64,000 bases of DNA from Acanthosepion esculentum (GCA_964036315.1 OZ038478.1:149387183-149451182), one strand, 5' to 3'; shown: positions 34,512 through 47,100, counted from the first letter of the stretch. A program made the numbers and translations. Notes: generated by a model not told the origin, from the sequence alone.

Positions 34512-34740
34512 TGTTATGGTAATTTATTCACGCACGCATGGACTCTTCCAGCTATAAAGAGGAGTAGGTACTGCCTTTTAGGGAGGGAAGATGCCAGCAG
34601 TTGGCTCTGAGAGTCAGAACGAACATTCTTCCTGTAACACTGTCGTCTATATAGGCTTGTGTTCCTATTTCTGTTAATATATTTGTTTAACTCAATTCCA
34701 CTCTTGTGTCTTTATTTCTGGCCCTAACAAGGCCACAATA
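34512..34740 (+). repeat. 5' LTR of the gypsy element
   Basis: Begins TGTTATGGTAATTTATTCAC and ends TCTGGCCCTAACAAGGCCACAATA, 229 bp. CTATAAAGAGG at about 34551 is a plausible TATA box. The ends match the 3' LTR closely. Confidence 0.85.
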
Positions 34741-34743
34741 ACT

Positions 34744-34757
34744 TGGTGACGAGGACC
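34744..34757 (+). other. Primer binding site-like sequence
   Basis: TGGTGACGAGGACC lies 3 bp after the LTR end, as expected for a gypsy tRNA primer site. The tRNA species was not identified. Confidence 0.55.
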
Positions 34758-35026
34758 CTTAAGATCCCTTCAGCACCCCAAAATGACTACGTGGAAATTG
34801 CAAATATTGGTTCTACTCAACATTACTTGGCAATCCAGAAAAGAAACCGAACGGAAAAAAGTGTAACGAAATTAGACTGAACATTCTGAGAAATCATCTC
34901 TCTCAGAGAGAAAAAAAAAAACAACATTCGTGATTCCTCGTGTGAGTAAGAAATTAAATTTATTTCGTTTTTCTCTCCTCAATTAAATTCTATTTCGGTT
35001 TAATCCTAAAAAAGAAACAATCAAAC

Positions 35027-35990
35027 ATGGACGAGTTCAAATCCGGCATTCTAGATTTTCTTAAATTCTAACTTGGACAGCAAAAAAGAATTGAACACCT
35101 CCGGTTGGATATACAAAAAATGGCTTGAAATTAAAAAAGAACCTGATAAAGAACGGCTTGGAATTAAAAAGCGAACTGATAAGGACAGTCTTGAACTTCA
35201 AAAGCGAATTGAAGAAAGTCTCGTATTACAAAAACAAACGGAAATCAGACAGCAATAACTTGAAGAAATTCTATTTCAAACTCAACAAGAGCAAAGAAAC
35301 TTGCTTGAACTAGCCAACAGGGAGTAAATTAGTGGAAACAAAAATGTGTTCTCACAAAATAAGATCTGTGGCGTAATAGACAATTTTGTATATTCTACGG
35401 ACGAGGATATAACTTTCGCTTCCTATTTTAGAATGTATAAAGATTTATAGGCCACAGGTTGCGCGAATTGGGCAGACCCTAAGAAGATTCGTCTGCAATT
35501 TCGAAAACTAGGCACCATGGAGCACACCAAATTTGTGAATGTAATTTACCCTGTAAAACAAACGAACTGACATTTACCGAAACGGTTAAACATCTTACAG
35601 AACATTTTAGTCCTAAAACTTCACTTTTTCACAAGATATGAAAGTGTATGAATTTAACCAGAAAGGATAGTGAAGATTACACTACATTCGCATCAGTCGT
35701 AAACAAGCATTGCGACGATTTTAAACTGTCAGTATTGAGTTCGAATAATTGCAAGTCTGATATTTGTTCAGGACTCGTTTCATCTAAAGACGCTGGAATA
35801 GACGAAGAGTTGTGAAGAAATTGGAAACGAACCAAACCTTACTCTCCAACAAATAGCGAAGTCTGTCAGCGAAAAACATCGAGGAATCTGGCAAAATTAC
35901 TCCAAATGAAAACTCAATCAAATTCTCCCACTACATGAAACCAGTCGAAAAAGAAACAAGACAACAAATGACATCCAGCCAATGTTTAAA
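35027..35990 (+). pseudogene. gag of the gypsy element, decayed
   Basis: Starts ATGGACGAGTTCAAATCCGG (MDEFKSG), followed by a Lys/Glu/Gln-rich coiled segment built from three or four 30-33-bp imperfect repeats (35125-35255). The capsid-like part has NWADPKKIRLQFRKLGTMEH near 35470-35525 and DYTTFASVV near 35675-35700. Multiple stops. The zinc knuckle is not found. Confidence 0.75.
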
Positions 35991-36039
35991 AAATAAGAAA
36001 TGTTCCTTTCGCTTCTTTACCACAAATAAGAATTCGACA

Positions 36040-36670
36040 GACTAGAAAGAACCGAGGTCTTGTCGAAAATTGAGTACAGTCAATGGGCATCACCAACCGT
36101 CTATGTGAATGTCAAAGGAGACCCGGGTCTGAGACGATTTCTCGACAGGGCTTAATGTTGTACTCAAAGACTATTACTATCCTTTACCCAAAATGATCTA
36201 AGTTGCTCTGTGTCAACACCCATCGTGGTTTGTACAAGCTCCAACGTCTAACTTTCGGGATCAAAGTCGCGCCGGTCATCTTCCAACAAGTAATGGACAC
36301 TAAGCTGAGCGGTCTTGACTTTGCGGTTGCATATTTGGACGACATATTAATAAACATCCACAATGTAGAACATCACTAGGAACATGTTCATAAAGTTTTC
36401 TCAAGAATTCAGGAGTACGGGTTCAAATTGAAAGAATCCAAATGCGACTTCTTTATGGAGAAGATTAAATACTTGGTGCACATTATCGGCAAAGATGGTA
36501 GAAAGCCAGACCCATAAGGGGCTTCCGCAGTCAAGGACATGACAGCTTCCGAAAGCGTCACTTAATTACAATTGTTTTTAGGATTGGCAAACTACAACCA
36601 AATGTTTATACCTAATATACACAACTTACGTTCTCCTCTAAACGAACTTCTGAAAAAAAGACCAGGACTA
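36040..36670 (+). pseudogene. Reverse transcriptase of the gypsy element, internally deleted
   Basis: YSQWASPTVYVNVKGDPGL near 36074-36130, then a deletion of the block holding the first catalytic Asp, then RGLYKLQRLTFGIKVAPVIF near 36230-36285. Next comes VAYLDDILI with an intact YLDD near 36325-36350, and the thumb (LFLGLANYNQMFIPNI) near 36570-36620. Stops at several places. Confidence 0.8.
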
Positions 36671-36709
36671 TGAGAGGACACCTGAATGGCAGAATGCATA
36701 CGTCAAAAT

Positions 36710-37190
36710 AAATGTCTTGTCGGCAGACTTATTTCTCACTCACTATATTCCAGACATGGACATTATAGTTGTCAGCAACGCCAGCTCGTGTGGCACTGGA
36801 GCATGTATTCTGCACAAGATGTCAGATGGATCTCACAAGCCATTTGCTCACGCTTCGAGATCACTTCTTCTTGCAGAGAAGAACTACTCCCAAATTCAGA
36901 AAGAATCGTTAGGGAACTATTTTTGCATTAACGAAGTTTCATCGGTATATTCATGGTAGACAATTTAAATTGCAGACGGACCATAAACCATTACTTACCA
37001 TTTTCGGTTCTAAAAAATGTCTGCCTCTGCATACAGCAACTAGACTACGGAGATGGGGAACAATCCTCTTAAATTATAACTTCAAGATGGAGTTCCTCCC
37101 GTCTAAATATCTCTGTCATTCCAAAGGACTATCCGAGTGAATCCCGAAAGACAGGGAAGTTCTTGAAGATACAGTGATTGCTTCTCTTTA
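36710..37190 (+). pseudogene. RNase H domain of the gypsy element, decayed
   Basis: YIPDMDIIVVSNASSCGTGA near 36740-36800 (family form SDAS; the catalytic Asp reads Asn here), AHASRSLLLAEKNYSQIQKE near 36845-36905, then shifted pieces of the TDHKPL region near 36970-37000. Confidence 0.75.
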
Positions 37191-37349
37191 AAAAGAAGGA
37201 GAAAATAAAATCACATTATGCAACACAGTAAGGGGACTTTCTCTCTCGACCAAATCAAACAAGAAGCTCTAAACAATGATCTTATCAGGCGAAAACACAA
37301 CCAGAATCCGTTAAAATGACCAACATACTTCCTATGCGACCAAGTACTG

Positions 37350-38340
37350 TTATATATTGTGCGAGTCCTCATTTCCACAATGCTACAAAGAAGAATTATG
37401 AAAGATTTCCATGCCGGCCACCAAGGGATTATAAGGATGAAAAGCGTCATGCGCAGTTATGTGTACTGTCCGAGCATGGATAGGGATATTAGAAACATCG
37501 TAAAATCCTGTAAAAGCTCTGCCTTGGCAGTTAAGGTACCCCCAATCAAATAGAGTCTTTGGCTTAAAACGGATCGACCATGGTCCCGAATACATATAGA
37601 CGTCACAGGCCTGCCTGACGGATTCTACTAGTAGTAGATAGTTTCTCGAAATGGCCTGTAGTCCTTTGATTAAGAAAACCCACTAGAACAGGTACAATCA
37701 ATTTCCTCCAAGAATGTTCGCCAGATTTATGGTAGTCGATTGTCTAGTGTCCGATAATGGGACGCAATTTATGTCCGGCGACTTTATGGAATTTTGTATG
37801 AATTTCCAGATCAATGTTATCACGATCGCCCCATATCACCTAAGGTCCAAGGGACAGGCTCAGCGCTTCGTTGATACGCGGAAAATAGCCCTGGAGTAAG
37901 CTAGGGACACACCCACGGAAAAAAGCCCTACAACAGTTCCTTCAGGTGCATAGAATTACGCCCAATGACAACACACCATCATTATTAACCCCAACCGAGT
38001 TAATGTTTGCGCGTAAAATCAGGTCTGTGTTCGACAGGCTACTCCCCCAAACCAGCAAAGGTTTGACGAATAAACACGGTATCAAAAAACACTACCAACC
38101 CAGAGAGATGGTGTTTTCCGGATGTTTTGTGATAATATTTTTTCTGGGATATGGATACAATTGAGAAAAGTGTAGGAAATATGATCCACATAATTAAAGT
38201 TCCCCAGTTTATACACAAGATATATTTGAACCAAATCAGTTTAAACCCCTTTCGGACAATGCTGAGAGCAGACCTCCTGAAGAAAAAGAAGTCATGCTTG
38301 TCATTTACAATAATTTTGACATGCCAATAACTCAAGGGAC
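37350..38340 (+). pseudogene. Integrase of the gypsy element, catalytic Glu replaced
   Basis: The N-terminal HHCC region is HAGHQGIIRMKSVMRSYVY near 37412-37465, with the second CxxC damaged (CKSSA). The catalytic core has RPWSRIHIDVTGLPDG near 37577-37622 and DCLVSDNGTQFMSGDF near 37738-37785. The position of the third catalytic residue reads GQAQRFV (family form GQAERFV), a Glu to Gln change at about 37861. The C-terminal part ends ADLLKKKK near 38270-38295. Stops and shifts throughout. Confidence 0.8.
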
Positions 38341-38449
38341 ACCTGAGCAATGCTGTTTAAAGAGGAAAAGAAAAATGGCGGAATTAATCGTCGTAACCCA
38401 AAGAAAAAGGGTATTGAGGCTCCTGTGGAGTTAATACTTAGGAATGGGG

Positions 38450-38566
38450 TGTATGGCAATTTACCCACCCACGCAAGGACTCTTCCAACTATAAATATAA
38501 TAATATATTTGTTTAACCCAATTCCTCTCTTGTGTTTTTATTTCTGGTCCTAACAACGCCACAACA
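38450..38566 (+). repeat. 3' LTR of the gypsy element, shortened
   Basis: TGTATGGCAATTTACCCACC to ACAACGCCACAACA, 117 bp. It matches both ends of the 5' LTR but lacks about 112 bp of the middle (TATA-to-R region). It is clearly diverged, so the insertion is old. Confidence 0.8.
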
Positions 38567-38579
38567 AATATACATATGA

Positions 38580-39135
38580 TTAACTTAATCACCGTGGAAA
38601 CTAAGAAACTGCGCACACAAAATATCGTTCACAAATAGTAAGTAGGCGATCGGCACAAATCTTTCCAAATATATCTGGAAAATTAAAAGCAAATAACACG
38701 AAAATAATCATGAAAATATGGGGAGAAATCAGTCGACAATAATCAAAAACGGCCAACAGCTTGTAGGAATAAATAGCTATAATTGCCTCTACAAACTGTT
38801 AAATAATCGATCAGAACACATCTCGGAATGCAGATACGAACATAACTTTTACTTCATTACTTAAAATTCGAAAACCGAAAAAATAAAAAACATATAAATA
38901 AATAAACAAAAACAAGTCATATCAATTAATCCAAATAAATAAATAAATAATGAACAATTTAACAAACAACACCCGCCAAATATCCGTTAGAATAGACTAT
39001 TCACATTAAAATAGACTATTCACAACGCATAACTAGCCCGTATATATATAGTCCAGAAAAAAATAAAATACACAAGACCTTAGGATAGCTTTTGGCATGA
39101 AAAAACATCCAATCTCTGAGTGTTGAATTCAAAAT
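38580..39135. other. No gene visible
   Basis: AT-rich DNA with AAATAAATAAAT runs and a 21-bp tandem (AGAATAGACTATTCAC twice, 38988-39025). Confidence 0.5.
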
Positions 39136-39137
39136 TT

Positions 39138-39138
39138 A

Positions 39139-39220
<82 letters not shown>

Positions 39221-39433
39221 ATATATATACGCACATTATATATATATGCACACACTTAAATATACACACATATACACACAAATATATATATCAACACACA
39301 GATATATATACACACATATACACATATATATATATTCACATACGCACATATATATATTTATACGCATACATATATATACATATATAAATACATATATATA
39401 TATATATACACACATATATACATACATATGCAT

Positions 39434-39503
<70 letters not shown>

Positions 39504-39515
39504 GTATGTATGTAT
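39138..39515. repeat. Compound TA/CA/TATG microsatellite cluster
   Basis: TA tracts at 39138-39230 and 39455-39500, with degenerate CACATATA in between, a CA run near 39433-39455 and TATG units at the right end. Confidence 0.9.
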
Positions 39516-39519
39516 GTAT

Positions 39520-40030
39520 GTATCATTTCACCAAAGAAAGGCTGGAGTACCATTAGTATGCAATGCGCTACAGAAAGTGAAAGTAAAGGAAAAGACTGCG
39601 TATAGCGGGCTTTGACTAAAGTATAAAATGGAAAACGTAGCAGGATATAAAACGAATGGGGATCACGGCACCAGAAGATATCAATTGACATTACGTTTAA
39701 ATTTTTGATGATTATGGTTTCCAGGGAAGCAAGTAATCGGAAGCGTGTTCCACAATAGGGAAGTGCGCGAGAAGAAGCCGTTGGAGTAGAAGAAGCAATT
39801 ACTTTTAACTGTTTCGAAAGTAAAAAGGTGGAACGGAAATGCCATCTAGTAGCACGTTTAAATTTATTCAGTCGGCGCACAAGTTAAACTATTTCCTCAG
39901 AGCAGATGCCATGTAAATATTTATAGAAAAGACAGAGGTAAGACATATAATTCGGTGAGAACGTGACCGTAGTCGAGACCCAGAGTCAGGGCGGATAACA
40001 TTGCAGATCGTGGATCGATTTGGTCAAAAA
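39520..40030 (-). pseudogene. CR1/Jockey-like LINE 3' end, decayed
   Basis: Minus strand: NKFKRATRWHFRSTFLL near 39820-39870, then pieces of SNGFFSRTSLLWNTLPI-type sequence near 39725-39790 in shifted frames, and the 3' UTR to the end (TCATTTCACCAAAGAAAGGC at 39521, the complement of the family terminus). Upstream [13 protein letters not shown] near 39980-40020 continues the ORF. Both ends meet microsatellites. Confidence 0.7.
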
Positions 40031-40039
40031 ACTCGAGCT

Positions 40040-40079
40040 GCACACACAAGCACAAATACACACACACATACACACACAT

Positions 40080-40114
<35 letters not shown>

Positions 40115-40122
40115 CATTTACA

Positions 40123-40167
<45 letters not shown>

Positions 40168-40429
40168 GGATATATAATCAATCATATATATATAAATATA
40201 TGTAAACACATATACATATATATTCATACATATATCTTCATACATATATTATATATACATTTACATATATACACACACATATATATATACATACATATTT
40301 ATTACACACGTACATATATTTAACCTCATATACACACATATATATATACTTATCCATATATATATATTTATATGTATATATATATATACACACGTACACC
40401 TATTCCTATAAATGCACACAATTTATATA

Positions 40430-40485
<56 letters not shown>

Positions 40486-40520
40486 GAGAGAGTGAGAGAC
40501 CCATACACAAATCTATATAT
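40040..40520. repeat. Compound CA/TA microsatellite cluster
   Basis: CA run 40058-40098, TA run to 40164, degenerate TATACA to 40430, TA run 40431-40482, then GAGAGAGTGAGAG. Confidence 0.9.
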
Positions 40521-40559
40521 ATACATATATATAACACTTCAAATGTTGAAAATATAACT

Positions 40560-41253
40560 AATGCTAATTTGTATATTAACACCCTCTATGATTTTAGTTT
40601 ACCCTATATTAATTATTATTTATAACTGTCCCCTAATCTAAGATCTTCCCAAATATCTTTCCATTAATCCATTACATCCTTGTATATATATATATATTTT
40701 AAAGTTATTTTAAATCCATTTTTATTCTTCTTTTAATTTTAAGTTAATATTTTTTCTTCTTATAAACTCAAATTAATGTCATAATGTTAATATTGGCTTT
40801 TTTATATAATATTTCTAAATTTGTCTTATAGTTTGTTTACACTAAAAACCTAAGTGATAACCCCTAGTGTTTACTTTCCTAAACCAAATACACATTTCAA
40901 ATAATTCTTTTAGCTATTTTTTATTCTTAATTCCCCAACTTCCCAACTTATCAATGTGTACAAAATCAAATATTAATAGTTAATTCTGTATTTAAAAACG
41001 GCAGGTTATTATACTCAATTTTGAATCCCCATCCCGACAACACGACAGATAACACGGTCAGCAGAATCCACTCCTGTAGATTACTTGAACTGCCGAGTAG
41101 TGTTATTGACGTTGGCTATTATGTATATTCAATAATGTATACTTATAGAAGCGTTTCACTTAGCACTGTATTTAAAACACACGAGGAATGAATATACTTA
41201 AGTCGGTGCAAGTATTTGTGCGGGTTGTAATTTTTTTCCCTATCCACTTTTGC

Positions 41254-41255
<2 letters not shown>
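40560..41255. other. No gene visible
   Basis: Very AT-rich, no open frame of note. Confidence 0.5.

Positions 41256-41256
<1 letters not shown>

Positions 41257-41322
<66 letters not shown>
41257..41322. repeat. (TA)n microsatellite
   Basis: About 33 TA units. Confidence 0.95.
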
Positions 41323-41326
<4 letters not shown>

Positions 41327-42511
41327 TTTTATATTTTCCCTTGAACTTTGTTAATCATTTCAAATACGAAGTATATGTCCTGTTATGGCCGCTTTATCCG
41401 CTTTCATTTTTAATTTTTCCGTTGGGGAAATCGATGACATAGTATAAAATACGCCGTCATTTCATATTTTGTTGTATAATTTTGTCGTAGTGTGCTTCAT
41501 ACCACGATGGATGTTTCGCTTTTCAATATGCACGATATAATACATGTGAAAAGAAAAAGATAAAGCGATGCTGAAGAATTTTGAATCTTAAAAGAATCGC
41601 CCGAGTTAAATGTAGCAATATATGATTCAAATTAATTTTTTAATATTATTCTCGTCGAAAGAAAACCAAATGAACTCCAGATAGCATTATACATCTACTA
41701 ATATCTATCGCTTTATTTTTCGAATATAAACTATGAACATTTATAATTAAAAACTACACGAAATGCACACGTTTAAACATATGACTCCTGTATTGAACTG
41801 AATGCGCTTTATTACTTGTTATTTGTTAAAATGAATATTCTTATTTTCCTAAATAAGATGAATGCTTTTCATTATATTATCTAAATTATATGACAAATTC
41901 ATACATACGGAGTAATTTTTTAGGAGATTCTGAAAACACGTTAATGCTTTAATAATTCTGAAAGCAGATGAAAAAAATGCACTGAAATTATATTCACGTC
42001 GAAATCCATATTTAATACGTTGGACAAACATTATTTCTCTCAGGCGTCTCCACATGAAAACGACATTCGTTCTTTAGATATCACCTGCTTCTGTTAATGA
42101 GGACGTTATAGTTATTCCTTTGCAAGTGGGCGTTTCAAAACCTGGTGATTCTTGGACATTTCTAACATCGGGTCGAGCAATGGAAAATTCAAACGCCAAG
42201 GGAAAATTAATTACAATCCCGATTGCCATGCTGCGATGCATTATTTACAAACAAAGAAAACGAAGATGAAAACAAAAACAATTACATTTAACAACAGGGA
42301 AAGGAGGATACACCCTTTCCCTTTTCGAGACATAATCTTTGATCAATTGATATTTGAATACACAATATATTTTGCCTCTATAACTTTTTCGTTATTATCA
42401 TTACCTTGTCTACTTTTTGGTTATAAATTGTTTCCATTATTCCTATATTTTATTTTCATTTTATGTCTTTAGTGCATCACTACTATTCTCTTCCTTGTCT
42501 ATTTGTCTAAC
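41323..42511. other. No assignable gene
   Basis: AT-rich. A 106-codon plus-strand frame (42152-42472) ends in a hydrophobic stretch. A second frame there reads KPGDSWTFLTSGRAMENS near 42135-42190. Neither has recognisable homology or splice signals I can defend. Confidence 0.35.
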
Positions 42512-43490
42512 TGTTATGGTCCAAGGTTAGGACCAAGGAAGAACAACACGAACACAAGGGTAGAAATAACAAAGATATATTACACGAAATAATAATACAA
42601 GATGTGGAAGGTGTTAGTATGACTGTCAGTCAGGTTTGGAGTGAACTACTATTGGCCCGACTCGATTCCGTCTCGATATTTAACAACCCTCCCACGTGGG
42701 TCGAATGTGGCACAAGGCCGGTTTAATGTGGGCTCCCCGAGCCCGTAGTCTCGGCCAGAAATATGCCCATTTACAACCCGTATAAACGGGTTCAGGGACT
42801 GTCTACCTCCCCGGACGAAACTTTGCCCTTCGGCAAAGCCTCGTCCGGGTTCCTCTCTGCCAAAGCAGAGAGTTCGACAGAAGACGCAAACAGTCAGAGA
42901 CTACTCATGACTCGATTCCGTCTCGATATTTAACAACCCTCCCACGTGGGTCGAATGTGGCACAAGGCCGGTTTAATGTGGGCTTACCGAGCCCGTAGGC
43001 TCGGCCAAAAATATGCCCATTAGAACCCGTATAAACGGGTTCAGGGACTGTCTACCTCCCCGGACGAAACTTTGCCCTTCGGCAAAGCCTCGTCCGGGTT
43101 CCTCTCTGCCAAAGCAGAGAGTTCGACAGATGTCGCAAACAGTCAGACTCGATTCCGTCTCGATATTTAACAACCTTCCCACGTGGGTCGAATGTGGCAC
43201 AAGGCCGGTTTAATGTGGGCTCCACGAGCCCGTAGGCTCGGCCAAAAATATGCCCATTTAGAACCCGTATAAACGGGTTAAGGGACTGTCTACCTCCCCG
43301 GACGAAACTTTGCCCTTCGGCAAAGCCTCGTCCGGGTTCCTCTCTGCCAAAGCAGAGAGTTCGACAGAAGACACAAACAGTCAGAGACTGCTCACGACTC
43401 GATTCCGTCTCGTCCCTCTCTCTTGAGAGGCGCAGTATTCATAGTGTCAGGAAGAGTTCACTCTGTCGTTATAGGTAAGGTCCCATAACA
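42512..43490 (-). mobile_element. Solo LTR with three tandem hairpin-rich modules
   Basis: TGTTATGGTCC...GGTCCCATAACA, TG...CA ends with an 11-12-bp imperfect inverted terminus. Flanks CTAAC and CTAAT are a probable 5-bp target duplication with one change. On the minus strand the last part (TTATTTCTACCCTTGTGTTC...) resembles the U5 of the gypsy LTR at 34512. Inside are three tandem modules (42661-42910, 42911-43147, 43148-43397; 250, 237 and 250 bp) against one in the copy at 5425-5954. In the LTR reading, the modules would lie in U3. No internal retroelement genes. Confidence 0.7.
42661..43412. repeat. Tandem array of hairpin modules within the LTR
   Basis: Each unit starts CTCGATTCCGTCTCG and contains, in order, CCCACGTGGG, GAGCCCGTAG(G)CTC, AACCCGT-ATAA-ACGGGTT, CCGGACGA...TCGTCCGG with a nested TTTGCC-CTTC-GGCAAA hairpin, and CTCTCTGC-CAAA-GCAGAGAG. 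The unit start motif recurs once more at 43398-43412. Three near-identical units indicate recent tandem expansion. Confidence 0.9.
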
Positions 43491-43499
43491 CTAATAGAA

Positions 43500-46295
43500 T
43501 ATAGATCGGTGCTGTCAAACATGAGGATATATCTACTTCCAGATATTCATTATTATAGTTGGCATATTTACCTGATGTTACATTTAAATCGAGATGATTT
43601 CTTTTCATCGGAGAATATCCAGCTTTGGCAGATTCCAATAGAAATTCCCTCTCAGAGAACAGGATAAAAAATTTCCAAAGGTAAACAACCTAATTTACTT
43701 ATTACATAGTGATTGTTACATTATTAAACTACCTCATTTTGCTTAAATTTTTTCTACAGTCCGACATCTTTCACCTTACACATTAATCATGCACATATCT
43801 TCTAACCTTATCGTAACCTCTATAAAAACATTTCATTTCGTTCTCATTTTCTCATTTCTGAAGGCCTTCAGGAGGGGCTTGAATTTTATTGTTTTCATTC
43901 GTTTTCTTGTTTTGTCATTTCGTATTTTCTGCCCTATGCTAAATAGTTTATACACTATTTGAACCAGTAGAAAAAATGTCGCGATTAACAGAACAAAGAT
44001 AACTATAGATGTATGATAGCATATAAACGAAAAATTAAACTCTTTTCAAATAATAATGTACTTAGAATTATTTAGCACATTTATATATTTTATAAAACTA
44101 TATGCATCCATACAATTTTAATGTTTTATATATTTTACATATTTTATTCTAAAATTCTTGTGCAAGTAGTAATGTAAATAATGTATTTACTGTATAATAT
44201 ATAATACCATTGAATAGATTATAAAATATAGAAATATTGCATTGCTGAAAATATCAACTCAAAATTAGATTTTGTACATTTGATTTCACACGTTTTATAT
44301 TTATATTATCGACTCCCACTTATGGCATCGACAATTTTCAATTGGCAATGAAAATTATATTTTTGAATCAACTATGTATGTTTAATTGTTGAATTTATTA
44401 GATAATAACACAAAAATCGTTCTACGTAAACAGCGGCTATTTTAATTTTCTCATTTTCAAAGGAATTTCACTGGAATCACTCACTTAAAAAAACGACTGC
44501 ATTTCAAGTGAAAAACATAACTTTTCATTCTGCGATTAGTTGCTCTGCAAAAAAAAACATGAAATGTCATCTATTTTCATATAGTTAAGCACACATCTTT
44601 GTTGAGTTCGGGCATGTGCGATAAACACCAATGGTTTAAAAAATATCCATATTCCAACAAGTGATTCCTGAAAACATTTCCGCGTATTCTCCAGACGATC
44701 AAATTCAATATTTATTTCATTCCATACCATTTACTAAAAGAATATTCATAGCCAAGATAAGATTCACAATGCTTCTAATCTATTCGAGTACTGATTTATG
44801 GAAGATATTGTTTATAACATGTGATAAAGTCCCAAATGTATCATCCAAACTTCAAAGCATTTTGTATATTTTCTTAACCCTAGGATTTCGTTCTTTAGAT
44901 TCATCGTACGTGCTACTCATTAATAAATAAAAACATGGTTTAATCTTTATTTGCATACTAGCGCAAAAATAAGCCGAGATTTCTAGTCACTAAAGTAGGA
45001 GCAATAGGAACATTCTTCGAAGATTAAACACACGAAACATGCTTAAGTCCTGTCTTTCATTTCTTAAGGTATGTTGACAAACTAGGAGGAATATCTCATC
45101 TGTAATATTAGTTCCCACATAAAAGACTGACAAAGATAAATTTAAACACCCGCTTCATGATTAATATATCTACAGTTCCTTATTAATTATAGCGAAACAT
45201 TTGTTGTGTTCCGTGTCGTTTCTGCGTACCCATTCTACTATATAAAATGGTATTAATGAAAAGGACAATAGTTTTTTTTTTCTTATTTGTTTTTATTAGA
45301 ACAGAGATGTACCAGCAATTATTATAAGAGGCAGTGGGAAGAACATATCAGGGGAACGAATGTTCCTCGTGGTTATAGCCTTTCTCTCAATCCAGGGTAT
45401 GGGAAGCGTATCGATGCTTCAACGTCTTTGAGAACCTCTTGAATTGATACCGTTTTGGACTTATAACAAAAACACTAAAAAATCCATACCATACCTGTCA
45501 GATTACACGCATGAGGATACAGACCAATTGCAGAACATTCTGACTCTGACCACGCCATTTTGTTACACACAGAATAGAGTCTCCATGCTCATCTGAAGAT
45601 TGGTCATCATGAATCACTCTATCTACAAATAACTTGTCAACGATATGAAATATATACCTCCCGATTCAAATACTCTTGGACATCACTTTCACTGTATCAG
45701 TCATCAAAAGCTGATTTACATGAAACTTGTCAGTGTTGCCTCGACAAAAGTAATTACCACCACTGTTTCTAATGTGCAACATAAAATAACACAGAGACAA
45801 CCTACTGCATGATGCATAGTCAGCCCAAATATTAAGAGATAATGTATAATAAAACATTGTGACTGAAACATATTATGGCGAAAATTATCCGCTTGGTTTA
45901 ATTCCCATGAATTGTTTTCTAGATATTATAATTGATGGTACCCATATTAATGATTTAATGTAATAGAAACGTTTATATTGTGGGGAATGCAGCTGTTTTC
46001 TTGTGTTTTCAAGTGTAAGTCCATTGTAATTTACATTTCCTTTTAGAAGCCACGTAAATGAAACGGAACGTATTATTCATGATGTACAATGTTTGGAGAA
46101 ATATGAAATAAGTTTACATTAACAAGAGTAATGCAAAAAAAGCTGGAGTTTTGTTTTCCAAGAGAAATAAATCTAATAAATAAATAAATACAGCATAATT
46201 TTATGAAAGTAGATGAAAACAATGTTATCGAAATTTTATAATTCGGATCCTGGGTATGACGATAAACTACGGCCAACAGTAACGCCTCTGATCAG
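43500..46295. other. No assignable gene
   Basis: Long AT-rich stretch. Short frames at 44661-44930 (89 codons) and 45666-45857 (63 codons) have no recognised domain. A slightly less AT-rich patch at 45310-45600 may be an old repeat but could not be identified. Confidence 0.4.
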
Positions 46296-46298
46296 GAG

Positions 46299-46490
46299 GT
46301 TTTTGAAAAAATAATGTTGCCAGCGGTGTTTTTGAACAAAAAAATAATAATATTACCAACTATACGTTTTTGAAAAAATAATATTACCAGCTATATGTTT
46401 TTGAAAAAAATAAGAGTACCGGCTATACGTTTTTCAGAAGAAAAAAATATTAACAGAAATGGATTTTTGACAAAACAAAAATATTACCAG
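46299..46490. repeat. Minisatellite, about six units of 29-38 bp
   Basis: Units start GTTTTTGA followed by A/C-rich bases, then ATAATATTACCAGCTATAC-like sequence. Starts at about 46299, 46328, 46366, 46397, 46429 and 46462. Confidence 0.8.
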
Positions 46491-46749
46491 GAAAAAAAAG
46501 TTGTCGACATTAAATGACCCATTGAGGTTGATATGCCGTAAAACAAAACAAACAAACAATTTTATGGTTCGTTATGAATAGAGAATGTCTTTAATAAATG
46601 CCCAAACACCGACAAACGCAGTTTTATATAAGGAATTAATCACGTTGTCTGGAAGTAGTTTTAGATCATGCAGTTTTTTTCACTTTACTCTAAGCATGGC
46701 AATAATGCTACCAAGACGTAAGGAGTTTACTATGAGTGAATGAGAATGA

Positions 46750-47100
46750 GAAAACTTTATCTATGATAGAGTACAGGATTCGGGTTGACAGAAGTTGGCG
46801 ATTGGCATTGTATTGAATGTTTTGAATACTGTAGGCGACAGTGAAGCAAGAATCCTGAAAAGAGTTCCACAGGTGAGATGTGTCAGAAAATAAGCTATTA
46901 AAATAGAATATACGGTTGCATCAAGATCGTCCAAAATTAAAACCTTGTTGTTAATCTAAGAGTATATATTAAATTTTGGCAGTCTGGTCACCAAATGAAA
47001 AAATTCTATAAGATCGTAGAAAAGACAGAAGGATGTCACGACACAGCGTTGGCAAATAGCTGAAGTCAAGATGATCTGGACGAGGTCGATTGATTTATCG
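46750..47100 (-). pseudogene. CR1/Jockey-like LINE C-terminal remnant
   Basis: The minus strand reads NSLFSDTSHLWNSFQDSCF near 46850-46905, the family NSF..RTS.LWNSLP..CFP box, followed by AYSIQNIQYNANRQLLST near 46790-46850. Upstream codons to 47100 are broken. No poly(A)-like tail could be fixed. Confidence 0.55.

Larger units (their letters stand above)
34512..38566 (+). mobile_element. Ty3/gypsy LTR retrotransposon, complete outline, inactive
   Basis: A 5' LTR (34512-34740), a primer-site-like TGGTGACGAGGACC, gag, RT, RNase H, integrase and a 3' LTR (38450-38566) are all in order over 4.06 kb. Flanking bases AATGT (34507-34511) and AATAT (38567-38571) are a probable 5-bp target duplication with one change. 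Every coding domain has stops or shifts. A segment covering zinc knuckle and protease, and the RT A-motif block, are missing. Confidence 0.9.

Noticed and set aside
39236..39880. 214-codon minus-strand frame as a single gene
   Set aside because: It is a LINE C-terminal remnant that happens to read through into microsatellite DNA.
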